Assembly: GCA_017423025.1 (NCBI GenBank)
Contig: JAFPGC010000019.1
Location: 1-64,000, forward strand
Direction: 5' to 3'
DNA length: 64,000 nucleotides
Source: Bacteroidales bacterium
GTDB lineage: Bacteria; Bacteroidota; Bacteroidia; Bacteroidales; UBA932
In this document: in pieces, positions 31,573-41,185 of the stretch
How the letters are laid out: each line of letters opens with the position of its first letter
How positions within the stretch are numbered: the first letter of the stretch is position 1
The notes under the pieces: generated by a model
Database searches by the model: none
What the model was told of the DNA's origin: nothing
Seen by the model: the letters and a program-made list of their open reading frames with translations, nothing else
Made by a program: the position numbers and the translations under genes

Positions 31573-34500
31573 ATGAAATACAATAAAATATTGAAATTTG
31601 TCGCTGCAGCCTTCCTCGCTGTCACTGCCGCTTCCTGCGTTCAGGCGCCGTTTGACGAAGTGACCGAGATGAACCTGGCCCGCTGCCTCACTCCCATGAA
31701 CCTGGATGCCCGGGTGAATGCCAATCTGGGAGATGTGGTTACGTTCTCCTGGGATGTGGCCAAGGATGCAGAAGTGTATCTGCTCACCATTTACACGGAC
31801 AAGGCGCTTTCCAACGTTTACACCAGCGAGACCCTGGCCCCGAACGAGGTGCCTTACACCATGAAACTGGACGCCGATGCCACTTACTACTTCACCGTCG
31901 TAGCCCAGAACGAGGCCAAGAAGGATTCCAAGGTGGCTGCCTATGACAGCGCCATCAAGACCTACGCCGTGAAGGACAACCTGTTCATGAAACTCCTGGA
32001 CCGCAGCGATCGGAACATCACTGTGGGCTGGAGCACGGAGGTGGCCGATTATACCGACGTTGACCGGGTGGTTTACCGCCGTCCCGGCGACGAGGCGACC
32101 GAGTCCACTCACACGCTCACAGAGGCCGAAATTGAATCGGGCTTCGCCCTCATCGAGGGCCTGCAGGCCGGTCAGGAGTATGAGTTCATCCTTTATTACA
32201 AGAGTGCTTCCCGCGGCCAGATCAATGCCTGGACGCTGGCTTCCACCGAAGGCATGACGGAAGTGGAAAGCCTGGAAGGCCTCAAGAATGCTATCCTCAC
32301 TCCGGGTGTGAACATCTACCTCAAGCTCCTGGGCTCTCCTTACGACATCGAGGCCCTGGATATCTCCACCGGTTTCTCCATCACCGGCCAGCTGAGCGTC
32401 GATGGCGAAATGCCTGTCCTCACCGGTGAACTGCACATCGCCGACAACTGGAACGGCGACGGCCTGTACTTCGAGAACGTGACCTTCGACGGTGGTCCCA
32501 CCGCCCTGGCCCCTTCCGGATTCGGCTTCGCCCTCCAGAACAAGAACGGCGGTACCGTAAAGGGTAAGAACATCGGAAACATCACCTATCTCAACTGCGT
32601 CATTACCAACTACACCAAGGGTCTCATCTACGAATGGGGCAACGACATGGTGCTGGGTGACGTAACCTACTCCCACTGCGACATTACCAACATCAATGTG
32701 GACGGTACCGTAGGCGGTGATGTGTTTGACCTCCGCCAGGCTACCACCATCGGCTCCCTTACCTTTGAGCACAACACCATCGCCCAGGGTATGCGTACCT
32801 TTATCCGCCAGGATGCCGGTTCCCTGGGAGCCCTGAACTTCAACAACAACACTCTGTACAACCTGTGCTTTGTCGACAACGCCAACAACGCGGGTATCTT
32901 CGGTTTGCAGGTAGTCCCCGGCGAGTTCAACTTCAAGAACAACCTCTTCCTGGATATGACCGGCAAGGCCACCCTGGAAAGCGCCAACGTCAAGTACAAG
33001 AGCGCCTCGGACATGTCCGTATCGGCCGCCAACAACTACTTCTGGAGCCTTCCTGTCGGGGATGACGGTAGTGTAACCTATTTCACGGACAACTTTACCC
33101 TGGCGCAGGCTGCCGGTGTGATTCTGGACGAGGCCCCCTGCTACAATGCAGCCGGCGGTTACTTCAACATCCTCAACACTTCCGAGATCGCCGGCAAGAA
33201 GATCGGCGCCTCCAAGTGGTGGACTCCTTATGTGGAGGAACCGGAAGACCTCACCATGGTCACCGTTCCCGTTCCCCACACCTGGAACCTGGGCAATGCC
33301 CGTTACTTCTCCGGCAACATCAAGAAGCAGATGGTACGCGACTATCTCTTCCTGGCCGGCAGCGAAGCCCTTCCTATCGTAGCGGCTGACGGCAAGCTCA
33401 ACTTCCTGGAGCCCGTGATCGTGAACCGCCAGGGCGTGCCCCAGCACAACTATGTGGCTTTCCACACGGATGTGCCCGGTTCCCTGGTAATCAAGGCCGA
33501 CAATACCAGTGACTACACCAGCCACCTGGTGGTGGGCGTGGGCCCTGTGGACGGTTCTTCCATCGCCATCAAGGGTGGTGTCTCCGCCCTGGCAGAGCAG
33601 GGGAATGCCACCAAGATCCTCATCACCTCCATCACCGAGGAATCCGTCATCTACATCTATCCTTCCGGTCCCGTTTCCCTGAGCCAGCTCTCCTGGACGG
33701 CCGATGTGACGCCGGTGAACACCGCCCTGCCTACGCCTCAGCCGAAGGCTACTCCCTCCACCATCACCGCCGGTGACGCCACCGATGTCGTGATTTCCTG
33801 GGAGCCCGTGGAGAATGCCGGCGGCTATTCCGTGGTGTTCAACGGCAAGACCTTCGACGTGGACGGCCTGGAATACACCATCGGCGGTACCACTACGGGT
33901 ATGCTGGATGCCGGTTCCTACACCGTGAACGTGTACGCCAACCCGGATGCCGACGACATCTACAACACCGAATCGGCCGCCGGCGTGGCTGCCTTCGCAG
34001 TGCTGCCCAAGGGCGGTGAAGGCGGTGACACCGAACTGGTCGTGACCACGGTGGACGCCCTGCTGGCCGCTATCTCCGCCGGTAAGGAAGCGATCACCCT
34101 GGCCCCCGGCGAATACGACCTGGGCGGCGCCATCACCGTCATCGCCCCGCTTGCCCTCAAGGGTCAGGACGGTGCCGTGGTGAAGGGTGGTTTCAAGCTC
34201 AGCGGCGCAGCCGTGGGCAAGTTCTCCACCGAGAACCTCACCGTGGAGGCCAACGGCCTGGATATCTTCCTCAACCTGGACAACGCAGAAGGCGTGGTGG
34301 CCGAGGAAGTGACCATCAAGAATACCGTGATCGACGGCTTCACCAAGAGTGTCATCTATGCCTCCAACACGGCCGACAAGTTCGATGTGTCCAACATCGT
34401 CTTCTCCGGCGTGGAGGTGAAGAACCAGGGCTCCGGCCAGGGTGTCTTCGACCTGCGCAACGGTAAGTACCAGAGCTTCACCCTTCAGGAGAGCACCGTT

Positions 34501-36741
34501 ACCGGAGGCCGCGACTTCCTGCGCATCGACGCTCCTTGCTCCATCTACTCCGTGCTGGTGAAGAACAACACGCTCAACAACCTGAATGCCAGCGGCAATG
34601 CCGGCGGTATCTTCTGCGTGCGGGCAACGCCCAGCCTCTATGAGGTGAGCAACAATATCGTCGCCAATATCGAGAACTCCATCTCCGGCCGTACGGCCGC
34701 CATGGTTCCCAAGCTCAAGGGGAACGTCTGGTACAACATCGCCGACGTGTTCTACACCGGTTGCATCACGGCCGATCTGGCTGTGGACGGCCATGGCATA
34801 GTGCTGAGCGCAGATCCGTTCGCGGATGCCGCCAACGGTGACTACACCCTCACCAATGCAGTGGTGATGAGCCTGGGTGCCGGTGCTTCCAAGTGGAACC
34901 CCGCTACCGTACCGGCCACTTCCGGCGACTTCATCAAGGTAACCACGGCCGATGAGTTCCAGGCTGCCCTGGATGCCGGCAAGACCGACATCCTCCTTGC
35001 CGCCGGCGACTACGACCTGTCGGCCGCCGACATCACCCTGAGTGCCGGTATGCACCTCAAGGGCGAGCCCGGTACCAACGTCACCGTGAGCCAGTTCGTC
35101 CTGGCCGAAGGTGAACTGGGCAACCTCTACATCGAGGACATCAACTTCACCGCAAGTGCCAATAACTTCATCAGCGTGGGCGCAGCCTCCGTGGTGAACA
35201 GCCTGGCCGTGACGAACTGCGTCATCACGGGCACCGGCAAGAGCATCTTCTACGGAAATGCCGATGAGTCCAAGTTCACTACGCTGTTGTTCTCCAACAA
35301 CATCATCACCGGCCTGGGCGGCGGTCAGGGCACGTTCGATATCCGCAAGGGTTCCTACACGGCCGTCACCATCGCCAACAACACCATCGTGGGCGGACGT
35401 GACTTCATCCGTGCCGATGCCGGCAAGGTGACCGGTATGGTGAAGATCGTCAACAACGTCTTCGACGGCGTGACCCTGAACAACGGCAACGGCGTGCTCT
35501 ATGTGCGCTCCACGCCCGAGAGCTATGTGGTCAAGAACAACCTGTTCCTGAATGAGAATGGCGAGAACAATCTGCTGTCCAAGGCTTCCGGCATTACGGT
35601 TCCTACCCAGATGGCTTCCAACTTCTTCTACAACTGCACCGCAGAGAAGTGGTGGACCGGCCTCATCAACCAGGAAGTGGCCCTGGCCAATGGTGGCGTC
35701 ATCCTGGCCAACAATCCCGTGAAGGATGCGGCCAATGGCGACTACACCCTGGTAGACGCCCTGGCCCTGGCCTCCAACGTGGGCCCTGCCCGCTGGAATC
35801 CCAACGCCGGCGTAGTGAGCAGTGATATCACCGTCTCCTCCGTGGCCGAGCTGGTCAACGCCCTGGATGCCGGCAAGGAAGGCATCACCCTGAAGGCCGG
35901 TACCTACGACCTCCGGGAGGCTTCCGAAGGCGGTGTGCTCACCCTCATCGCTCCGGTGAGCCTGGAAGGCAACGGTCCCGTGGAAATCATAGGCGGCTTC
36001 AAACTGGGTGTGGGTACCACCACCTTCGTGGCCAAGGGCATCCGCTTCAACGGCGCCGAAAAGGCCCTGGGCAATACCTTCGAGATAGCCGAGGCCACCG
36101 TGCTGGGCAAGATCCAGATTGAGGACTGCGAGATCTTTAACTACAACAAGAGCATCTTCTACGGCAACGGAACCGACTCCGATGTAGCCCTCTTCGACTT
36201 CCAGAAGAACCTGGTACACGGTTTCGGTACCGGTCAGGGCATGATCGATGTCCGCAAGGGTATTTATGGGGTGGTGAACATCTCCAAGAATTCCTTCTAT
36301 GACGGCGGCCGTGATTTCGTCCGCATCGACAAGTCCATCGCCTCCAGCATCGCCATTACCAACAACACCTTCGCGGCCTGTTCCGTGGATGCCGGTAACG
36401 GTCTGCTCTGGATCCGTTCCCTGGCCGATGACCCGTCCAAGTACGTGGTGGCCAAGAACCTGTTCCTGAACATCGGCGGCAGTTCCCTGCTGGCCAAGAG
36501 CGGTGCCACCGTGCCGGTCATGGGCGACAACTGGTTCTTCAACGTGGCCGAAGGCTTCTTCGGCGGCGCCATCAGCCAGGAAGTGGCCACCGGTAACAAT
36601 GGCGGCGTCCTCACCGAGGATCCTTGCGCCGGATCGGCCGAGTTCAACCTGAAGCTCGTCGACGAAAACCTCAAGAAGGCCGACGTGGGCGACCCTCGCT
36701 GGAACTCCGCTTCTCCTTTCTACAGCGCTAAGAAGAAATAG
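31573..36741 (+). CDS. Giant multi-repeat surface lipoprotein of the pectin locus (DUF4957/DUF5123-type)
   Basis: 1,722 residues; lipoprotein signal ends TAASCVQAP. Two FN3-like domains (~35-225) precede a first beta-helix module (from ~228, VESLEGLKNAIL). A separate beta domain (~530-740) and a third FN3-like domain (~745-815) follow. Then come three tandem modules starting near 824, 1122 and 1420, spaced about 298 residues. Each begins like VTTxDALLAAIxAGKxxITLAxGxYDL, contains GQGxFDxRKG and GGRDFxRxDA, and ends like GDYTL…ASKWNP or GPARWNP. The modules resemble the DUF4957/DUF5123 right-handed beta-helices seen next to SusD in pectin loci. Role: surface capture of pectin chains, inferred. 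No catalytic residues recognised. Confidence 0.82.
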   Translation: MKYNKILKFVAAAFLAVTAASCVQAPFDEVTEMNLARCLTPMNLDARVNANLGDVVTFSWDVAKDAEVYLLTIYTDKALSNVYTSETLAPNEVPYTMKLDADATYYFTVVAQNEAKKDSKVAAYDSAIKTYAVKDNLFMKLLDRSDRNITVGWSTEVADYTDVDRVVYRRPGDEATESTHTLTEAEIESGFALIEGLQAGQEYEFILYYKSASRGQINAWTLASTEGMTEVESLEGLKNAILTPGVNIYLKLLGSPYDIEALDISTGFSITGQLSVDGEMPVLTGELHIADNWNGDGLYFENVTFDGGPTALAPSGFGFALQNKNGGTVKGKNIGNITYLNCVITNYTKGLIYEWGNDMVLGDVTYSHCDITNINVDGTVGGDVFDLRQATTIGSLTFEHNTIAQGMRTFIRQDAGSLGALNFNNNTLYNLCFVDNANNAGIFGLQVVPGEFNFKNNLFLDMTGKATLESANVKYKSASDMSVSAANNYFWSLPVGDDGSVTYFTDNFTLAQAAGVILDEAPCYNAAGGYFNILNTSEIAGKKIGASKWWTPYVEEPEDLTMVTVPVPHTWNLGNARYFSGNIKKQMVRDYLFLAGSEALPIVAADGKLNFLEPVIVNRQGVPQHNYVAFHTDVPGSLVIKADNTSDYTSHLVVGVGPVDGSSIAIKGGVSALAEQGNATKILITSITEESVIYIYPSGPVSLSQLSWTADVTPVNTALPTPQPKATPSTITAGDATDVVISWEPVENAGGYSVVFNGKTFDVDGLEYTIGGTTTGMLDAGSYTVNVYANPDADDIYNTESAAGVAAFAVLPKGGEGGDTELVVTTVDALLAAISAGKEAITLAPGEYDLGGAITVIAPLALKGQDGAVVKGGFKLSGAAVGKFSTENLTVEANGLDIFLNLDNAEGVVAEEVTIKNTVIDGFTKSVIYASNTADKFDVSNIVFSGVEVKNQGSGQGVFDLRNGKYQSFTLQESTVTGGRDFLRIDAPCSIYSVLVKNNTLNNLNASGNAGGIFCVRATPSLYEVSNNIVANIENSISGRTAAMVPKLKGNVWYNIADVFYTGCITADLAVDGHGIVLSADPFADAANGDYTLTNAVVMSLGAGASKWNPATVPATSGDFIKVTTADEFQAALDAGKTDILLAAGDYDLSAADITLSAGMHLKGEPGTNVTVSQFVLAEGELGNLYIEDINFTASANNFISVGAASVVNSLAVTNCVITGTGKSIFYGNADESKFTTLLFSNNIITGLGGGQGTFDIRKGSYTAVTIANNTIVGGRDFIRADAGKVTGMVKIVNNVFDGVTLNNGNGVLYVRSTPESYVVKNNLFLNENGENNLLSKASGITVPTQMASNFFYNCTAEKWWTGLINQEVALANGGVILANNPVKDAANGDYTLVDALALASNVGPARWNPNAGVVSSDITVSSVAELVNALDAGKEGITLKAGTYDLREASEGGVLTLIAPVSLEGNGPVEIIGGFKLGVGTTTFVAKGIRFNGAEKALGNTFEIAEATVLGKIQIEDCEIFNYNKSIFYGNGTDSDVALFDFQKNLVHGFGTGQGMIDVRKGIYGVVNISKNSFYDGGRDFVRIDKSIASSIAITNNTFAACSVDAGNGLLWIRSLADDPSKYVVAKNLFLNIGGSSLLAKSGATVPVMGDNWFFNVAEGFFGGAISQEVATGNNGGVLTEDPCAGSAEFNLKLVDENLKKADVGDPRWNSASPFYSAKKK

Positions 36742-36753
36742 TGAATTCATAAA

Positions 36754-36795
36754 GGGAGCCGGGGGTGATACCCCGACTCTCTTCCACGATTTTTA
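36754..36795 (+). terminator. Hairpin between the uptake genes and the uronate-catabolism genes
   Basis: GGGAGCCGGGG and CCCCGACTCTC arms (one mismatch) around a short loop, followed by a TTTTT run about 10 nt later. It may end or attenuate the enzyme/SusCD transcript before uxaC. Confidence 0.6.
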
Positions 36796-36808
36796 AAACA
36801 CAAAACAT

Positions 36809-38221
36809 ATGACCTTCATTCATCCCGATTTCATGCTCCAGACGGAGACTGCTAAGATGCTGTACCACCAGCACGCAGAGAAGATGCCCATTATTGACTA
36901 CCATTGCCACCTGGTTCCGCAGTGGATTGCGGAGAACATCCAGTTCCGCGACATCACACAGCTCTGGCTGGTGGACAAGCACTACGGAGACCATTATAAA
37001 TGGCGCGCCATGCGAGCCAACGGCGTTAGCGAGGAGTATCTCACCGGCGGCACCAAATCGTCCTGGGAAACCTTCGAGAAATGGGCCGAAACCGTCCCTT
37101 ACACCATGCGCAACCCGCTGTATCACTGGACGCACCTGGAGCTGAGCCGTGTGTTTGGCATTGACAAGCTGCTCTGCCCGGCCACGGCTCGTGAAATCTT
37201 TGACGAGTGCAACGCCAAGCTGGCTACGCCCGAATTCCGCGGCCAGGCCCTCATCAAGAAGTTCCATGTGGAAGTGGTGTGCACCACCGACGACCCTGCC
37301 GACGACCTTCGCTGGCACAAGATGATTGCCGAGCATCCTTTCGGCGTGAAGGTGATTCCCGCCTGGCGTCCGGACCGGGCCATGGCCATCGAGAGCTCCA
37401 CTTACAAGGAATACCTCCAGCAGCTGGGAGAGGCCGCCGGTATGGAAATCAAATCCTACAGGGACCTCCAGGATGCCTTGCAGAAGCGTCACGACTTCTT
37501 TGCCGCCAATGGCTGCAAACTCAGTGACCATGGTCTGGAGAACTTCTATTCGGCCCAATATACGGATGCTGAGATTAAATTGATTTTCCAGAAAGTGCTC
37601 ATCGGCATAGCTCCTACGCTCGAAGAAGTGGAGAAATTCCGCAGCGCCTTCCTGCACGACCAGGCCGTCATGGACGCCGAGGCCGGCTGGGCGCAGCAAT
37701 ACCATATCGGCGCCATCCGCAACAACAACACCAAGATGTTCGCCGAGGTAGGGGCCGATACCGGATACGATGCCATCCACGACCTGGACATCGCTTCCGC
37801 CGGCCACCGTTTCTTCGACCGGCTCACCCAGGAGGGCAAGCTGGCCAAGACCATCCTCTACTGCCTGAATCCCAAGGACAATCCGGTAATGCTGACCATG
37901 GCCTATACCTTCAACGACGGCACCTTCCCCGGCAAGATGCAGTTCGGCAGCGGCTGGTGGTTCCTGGATCAGGAAGTGGGCATGCGCCGCCAGATGGAAT
38001 CCCTGAGTAACCTGGGTCTCATCTCCCGCTTCGTGGGTATGCTCACGGACAGCCGCAGCTTCATCTCCTATCCCCGTCACGAATATTTCCGCCGCATCCT
38101 CTGCGACCTGTTCGGCAAGGACATCGAAATGGGCAAGCTGCCCGCCTCCGAGATGGAATTCATCGGCCAGATGATCGAGGATATCTGCTACAACAATGCC
38201 AAGAATTATTTCAACTTCTAG
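36809..38221 (+). CDS. uxaC: Glucuronate/galacturonate isomerase
   Basis: Converts D-galacturonate to tagaturonate (and D-glucuronate to fructuronate) in the cytoplasm. An amidohydrolase-fold enzyme of 470 residues, typical length. It has the start FIHPDFMLQTETAKMLYHQHA, the metal motif IIDYHCHLVP, LWLVDKHYGDHYKWRAMRANGV, EVVCTTDDPADDL, HIGAIRNNNTKMF and GMLTDSRSFISYPRHEYFRR. First gene of the catabolic group; the uxaA ATG follows after a single base. Confidence 0.95.
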   Translation: MTFIHPDFMLQTETAKMLYHQHAEKMPIIDYHCHLVPQWIAENIQFRDITQLWLVDKHYGDHYKWRAMRANGVSEEYLTGGTKSSWETFEKWAETVPYTMRNPLYHWTHLELSRVFGIDKLLCPATAREIFDECNAKLATPEFRGQALIKKFHVEVVCTTDDPADDLRWHKMIAEHPFGVKVIPAWRPDRAMAIESSTYKEYLQQLGEAAGMEIKSYRDLQDALQKRHDFFAANGCKLSDHGLENFYSAQYTDAEIKLIFQKVLIGIAPTLEEVEKFRSAFLHDQAVMDAEAGWAQQYHIGAIRNNNTKMFAEVGADTGYDAIHDLDIASAGHRFFDRLTQEGKLAKTILYCLNPKDNPVMLTMAYTFNDGTFPGKMQFGSGWWFLDQEVGMRRQMESLSNLGLISRFVGMLTDSRSFISYPRHEYFRRILCDLFGKDIEMGKLPASEMEFIGQMIEDICYNNAKNYFNF

Positions 38222-38222
38222 T

Positions 38223-39716
38223 ATGAAGTACATCAAGATCAATCCGGCCGATAATGTGGCGGTGGCGCTGCAGGACCTTGCCGCGGGCGAGGTGGTGGAA
38301 GGCGTGAAGCTCCTGGCGGATGTGCCGCGGGGACATAAGATAGTCCTGAAAGACCTGGTGGCGGGGGAGGACGTAATCAAGTACGGCTTTCCCATCGGCC
38401 ATGTGACCTGCGATGCCGCTGCCGGCACCCTGGTGGACCACAGCTGCATCAAGACCAACCTGGAAGGTCTGCTGGAATACAAGTACGAACCTGTTGCAGC
38501 CGCCCAGGACGGGCTTTCTGCGCAGGCTGGCCAGGCATCCCGCACCTTCATGGGCTTCCGCCGGGCCGACGGACAGGTGGGCATCCGGAACCAGATCTGG
38601 GTAATCCCCACGGTGGGCTGCGTGAACGGCATCTGCCAGCAGATTGTCGAGCGCTTCAAGGCTGACCTTGCGGGCGAGAAGTCTTCGGTGGACGCCGTAG
38701 TCTGCTTTCCGCACAATTACGGCTGCTCTCAGCTGGGACAGGACCACGAGAATACGCGGATTGTCCTGGCCGATATGATCCACCACCCCAACGCCGGAGG
38801 CGTACTGGTGGTGAGCCTGGGCTGCGAGAACAACCAGCTGGATGCTTTCCGCGAGCTGGTGGGTCCGGTGGACGAGTCCCGGGTCAAGATGTTCGTGTGC
38901 CAGAAAGTGGAGGATGAGGTGGCCTATGGGGTGGAACGCCTGAAGGAAATCTATGCCGTGGCCTCCCGGGATGTGCGCACGGAGGTTCCCGTGAGCGAAC
39001 TGCGGGTAGGCCTGAAGTGCGGCGGATCGGACGGCCTGAGCGGCATTACGGCCAACCCGCTGCTGGGCGTTTTCTCCGACTGGATTGTGGAGCAGGGGGG
39101 CACCACGGTGCTCACGGAGGTGCCGGAAATGTTTGGCGCCGAAACCATCCTGATGAACCGCTGCCAGGATGAGGCCACCTTCGAAAAGACTGTCTCGCTC
39201 ATCAACGACTTCAAGGAGTATTTCATGAAGCAGGGGATGCCGGTGTACGAGAATCCCTCGCCCGGTAACAAGGCCGGCGGCATTTCCACCCTGGAAGAAA
39301 AGAGCCTGGGCTGCACGCAGAAATGCGGCTCCAGCATTGTCCGGGGCGTGCTCAAATACGGTGAACGCCTGAGCGTGAAGGGCCTGAATCTCTTATCGGC
39401 CCCGGGCAACGACCTTGTGGCTTCCACTGCGCTGGCGGCTGCCGGTTGCCAGGTGGTGCTCTTTACCACCGGCCGCGGCACTCCTTTCGGCTCTTTCGTC
39501 CCTACTGCCAAGATTAGCACCAATACGCCGCTGGCCGAAGGAAAACCCAACTGGATTGACTTCAACGCCGGTGTGCTGGCCCAGGGAGAACCCATGGACA
39601 GCGTGGCCGCCCGCTTTACGGACTTCGTACTTTCCGTAGCCAGCGGTGAGCCCGTGAACAGCGAACGGCACGGTATCCGGGAAATTGCCATCTTTAAATC
39701 TGGAGTGACATTGTAA
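38223..39716 (+). CDS. uxaA: Altronate dehydratase
   Basis: Dehydrates D-altronate to 2-keto-3-deoxygluconate. The N-terminal SAF domain (YIKINPADNVAVALQDL… HKIVLKDLVAGEDVIKYGFPIGHVT) is fused to the C-terminal UxaA domain with FPHNYGCSQLGQDHENTR, GLKCGGSDGLSGITANPLLG, EKSLGCTQKCGSS and TTGRGTPFGSFVPTAKISTN. The start at 38223 (MKYIKIN) is preferred over a longer frame from 38196 that overlaps uxaC. 497 residues. TTA-TCG-GCC at 39393 is a rare-codon ATCGGCC word. Confidence 0.95.
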   Translation: MKYIKINPADNVAVALQDLAAGEVVEGVKLLADVPRGHKIVLKDLVAGEDVIKYGFPIGHVTCDAAAGTLVDHSCIKTNLEGLLEYKYEPVAAAQDGLSAQAGQASRTFMGFRRADGQVGIRNQIWVIPTVGCVNGICQQIVERFKADLAGEKSSVDAVVCFPHNYGCSQLGQDHENTRIVLADMIHHPNAGGVLVVSLGCENNQLDAFRELVGPVDESRVKMFVCQKVEDEVAYGVERLKEIYAVASRDVRTEVPVSELRVGLKCGGSDGLSGITANPLLGVFSDWIVEQGGTTVLTEVPEMFGAETILMNRCQDEATFEKTVSLINDFKEYFMKQGMPVYENPSPGNKAGGISTLEEKSLGCTQKCGSSIVRGVLKYGERLSVKGLNLLSAPGNDLVASTALAAAGCQVVLFTTGRGTPFGSFVPTAKISTNTPLAEGKPNWIDFNAGVLAQGEPMDSVAARFTDFVLSVASGEPVNSERHGIREIAIFKSGVTL

Positions 39717-39740
39717 ATAATTAATAATCAATAAAATATT

Positions 39741-41180
39741 ATGGAAAGACTCAACCGCAAATCTGCCCCGCAGGCAAAACAGTACACTGAAAAAGTGATC
39801 CAGTTTGGCGAAGGCAACTTCCTTCGTGCATTCATCGAGTGGATTATCTGGAAGACCAACCAGAAGACCGATTTCAATGGTTCCGTGGTGGTGGTCCAGC
39901 CCATCGAAAAAGGCATGGTGGAATGGCTGAACGAACAGGATGGCCTGTATCACCTGAACCTCCAGGGCCTGCTGAACGGCGAACCTGTGGACAGCGTGGA
40001 CCTGATCGATGTGATTTCCCGCGGCCTGAATCCCTACACGCAGTTTGACCAGTACCTCAAGCTGGCCGAGCAGCCGGAAATCCGCTTCGTAATCTCCAAC
40101 ACCACCGAGGCCGGCATCGCCTTCGATCTTGCCTGCAAGCTGGAAGACCAGCCTGCCAGCTCCTATCCCGGTAAGCTCACCCAGCTGCTTTATCACCGTT
40201 GGCAGTATTTCAAGGGCGACAAGACCAAGGGCCTGATTATCTTCCCCTGCGAGCTCATCTTCGAAAACGGCAAACACCTGAAGGAATGCATCCGCCAGTA
40301 TATCCAGCTCTGGAACCTGGGGGCCGAATTCAGCGACTGGTTCGAGAACGCCTGCGGCGTGTACAGCACGCTGGTGGACCGCATCGTGCCCGGTTATCCG
40401 CGCGATACCGCCGCCCAGCTGTGCGAGCGCGCCGGCTACGACGACCATCTGCTGGACAAGGCCGAAATCTTCCACCTGTGGGTAATTGAAGCCCCGAAGG
40501 AAGTGGCCGCCGAATTCCCGGCCGACCAAGCCGGTCTGCACGTGCTCTTCGTCCCGTCCGAGGCTCCTTACCACGAGCGTAAAGTAACGCTCCTGAATGG
40601 CCCCCACACCGTCCTGAGCCCCGTGGGTTATCTTTCCGGCCTGAATACCGTGAAGGAATGCTGCGAAGACCCTGAAATCGGCCAGTTTGTGAAGAAGGTA
40701 ATGTACGATGAACTCCTGCCCACCCTGAACCTGCCCAAGGAGGAACTCCTTCAGTTTGCCGGCGATGTGCTGGAGCGCTTCCGCAACCCGTTTGTGAAGC
40801 ACTTCGTCACCAGCATCATGCTCAACTCCTTCCCCAAGTTCAAGACCCGCGACCTGCCCGGCCTCAAGACCTATCTGGAGCGTAGGGGCGAACTCCCGCA
40901 GGGCCTTGTTCTGGGCCTGGCCGGTATCTGCACCTACTATAAGGGCGGCAAGCGCGGCGACGACGAAATCGTTCCCAACGACGACCCGAAGATCATGCAA
41001 CTTCTGAAGGACCTTTGGGCCACCGGCGACGTAACCGCTGTTGCCAAGGGCGTCCTGGCCGATAACTTCATCTGGGGCGAAGACCTCAATGCCATCCCCG
41101 GCCTGACCGACCTTCTCACCAAGGACCTGGCCCTGATTCAGGAAAAAGGCATGCGCGAAGCTGTTAAATCCATTATTTAA
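39741..41180 (+). CDS. uxaB: Tagaturonate reductase
   Basis: NADH-dependent reduction of tagaturonate to altronate, linking UxaC and UxaA. Mannitol dehydrogenase superfamily; N-terminal VIQFGEGNFLRAFIEWIIW (nucleotide fold), then FVISNTTEAGIAFD, GLIIFPCELIFENGKHL, and the C-terminal NPFVKHFVTSIMLNSFPKFKTRDLPGL with the conserved Lys. 479 residues. Lies 24 nt after uxaA in an A+T-rich gap without a clear promoter. Confidence 0.93.
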   Translation: MERLNRKSAPQAKQYTEKVIQFGEGNFLRAFIEWIIWKTNQKTDFNGSVVVVQPIEKGMVEWLNEQDGLYHLNLQGLLNGEPVDSVDLIDVISRGLNPYTQFDQYLKLAEQPEIRFVISNTTEAGIAFDLACKLEDQPASSYPGKLTQLLYHRWQYFKGDKTKGLIIFPCELIFENGKHLKECIRQYIQLWNLGAEFSDWFENACGVYSTLVDRIVPGYPRDTAAQLCERAGYDDHLLDKAEIFHLWVIEAPKEVAAEFPADQAGLHVLFVPSEAPYHERKVTLLNGPHTVLSPVGYLSGLNTVKECCEDPEIGQFVKKVMYDELLPTLNLPKEELLQFAGDVLERFRNPFVKHFVTSIMLNSFPKFKTRDLPGLKTYLERRGELPQGLVLGLAGICTYYKGGKRGDDEIVPNDDPKIMQLLKDLWATGDVTAVAKGVLADNFIWGEDLNAIPGLTDLLTKDLALIQEKGMREAVKSII

Positions 41181-41185
41181 GACTT

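Noticed and set aside
34041..36741. Repeats in the large lipoprotein gene as a DNA-level tandem array or CRISPR
   Set aside because: The ~894 bp units are conserved at protein level only, with coding periodicity; no short identical repeats or spacers. No CRISPR array was seen anywhere in the window.
31564..36750. A 1,728-codon minus-strand open frame opposite the large lipoprotein gene
   Set aside because: Same cause: biased sense codons. The sense protein has a lipobox and ordered repeats; the antisense product is low-complexity Gly/Val/His.
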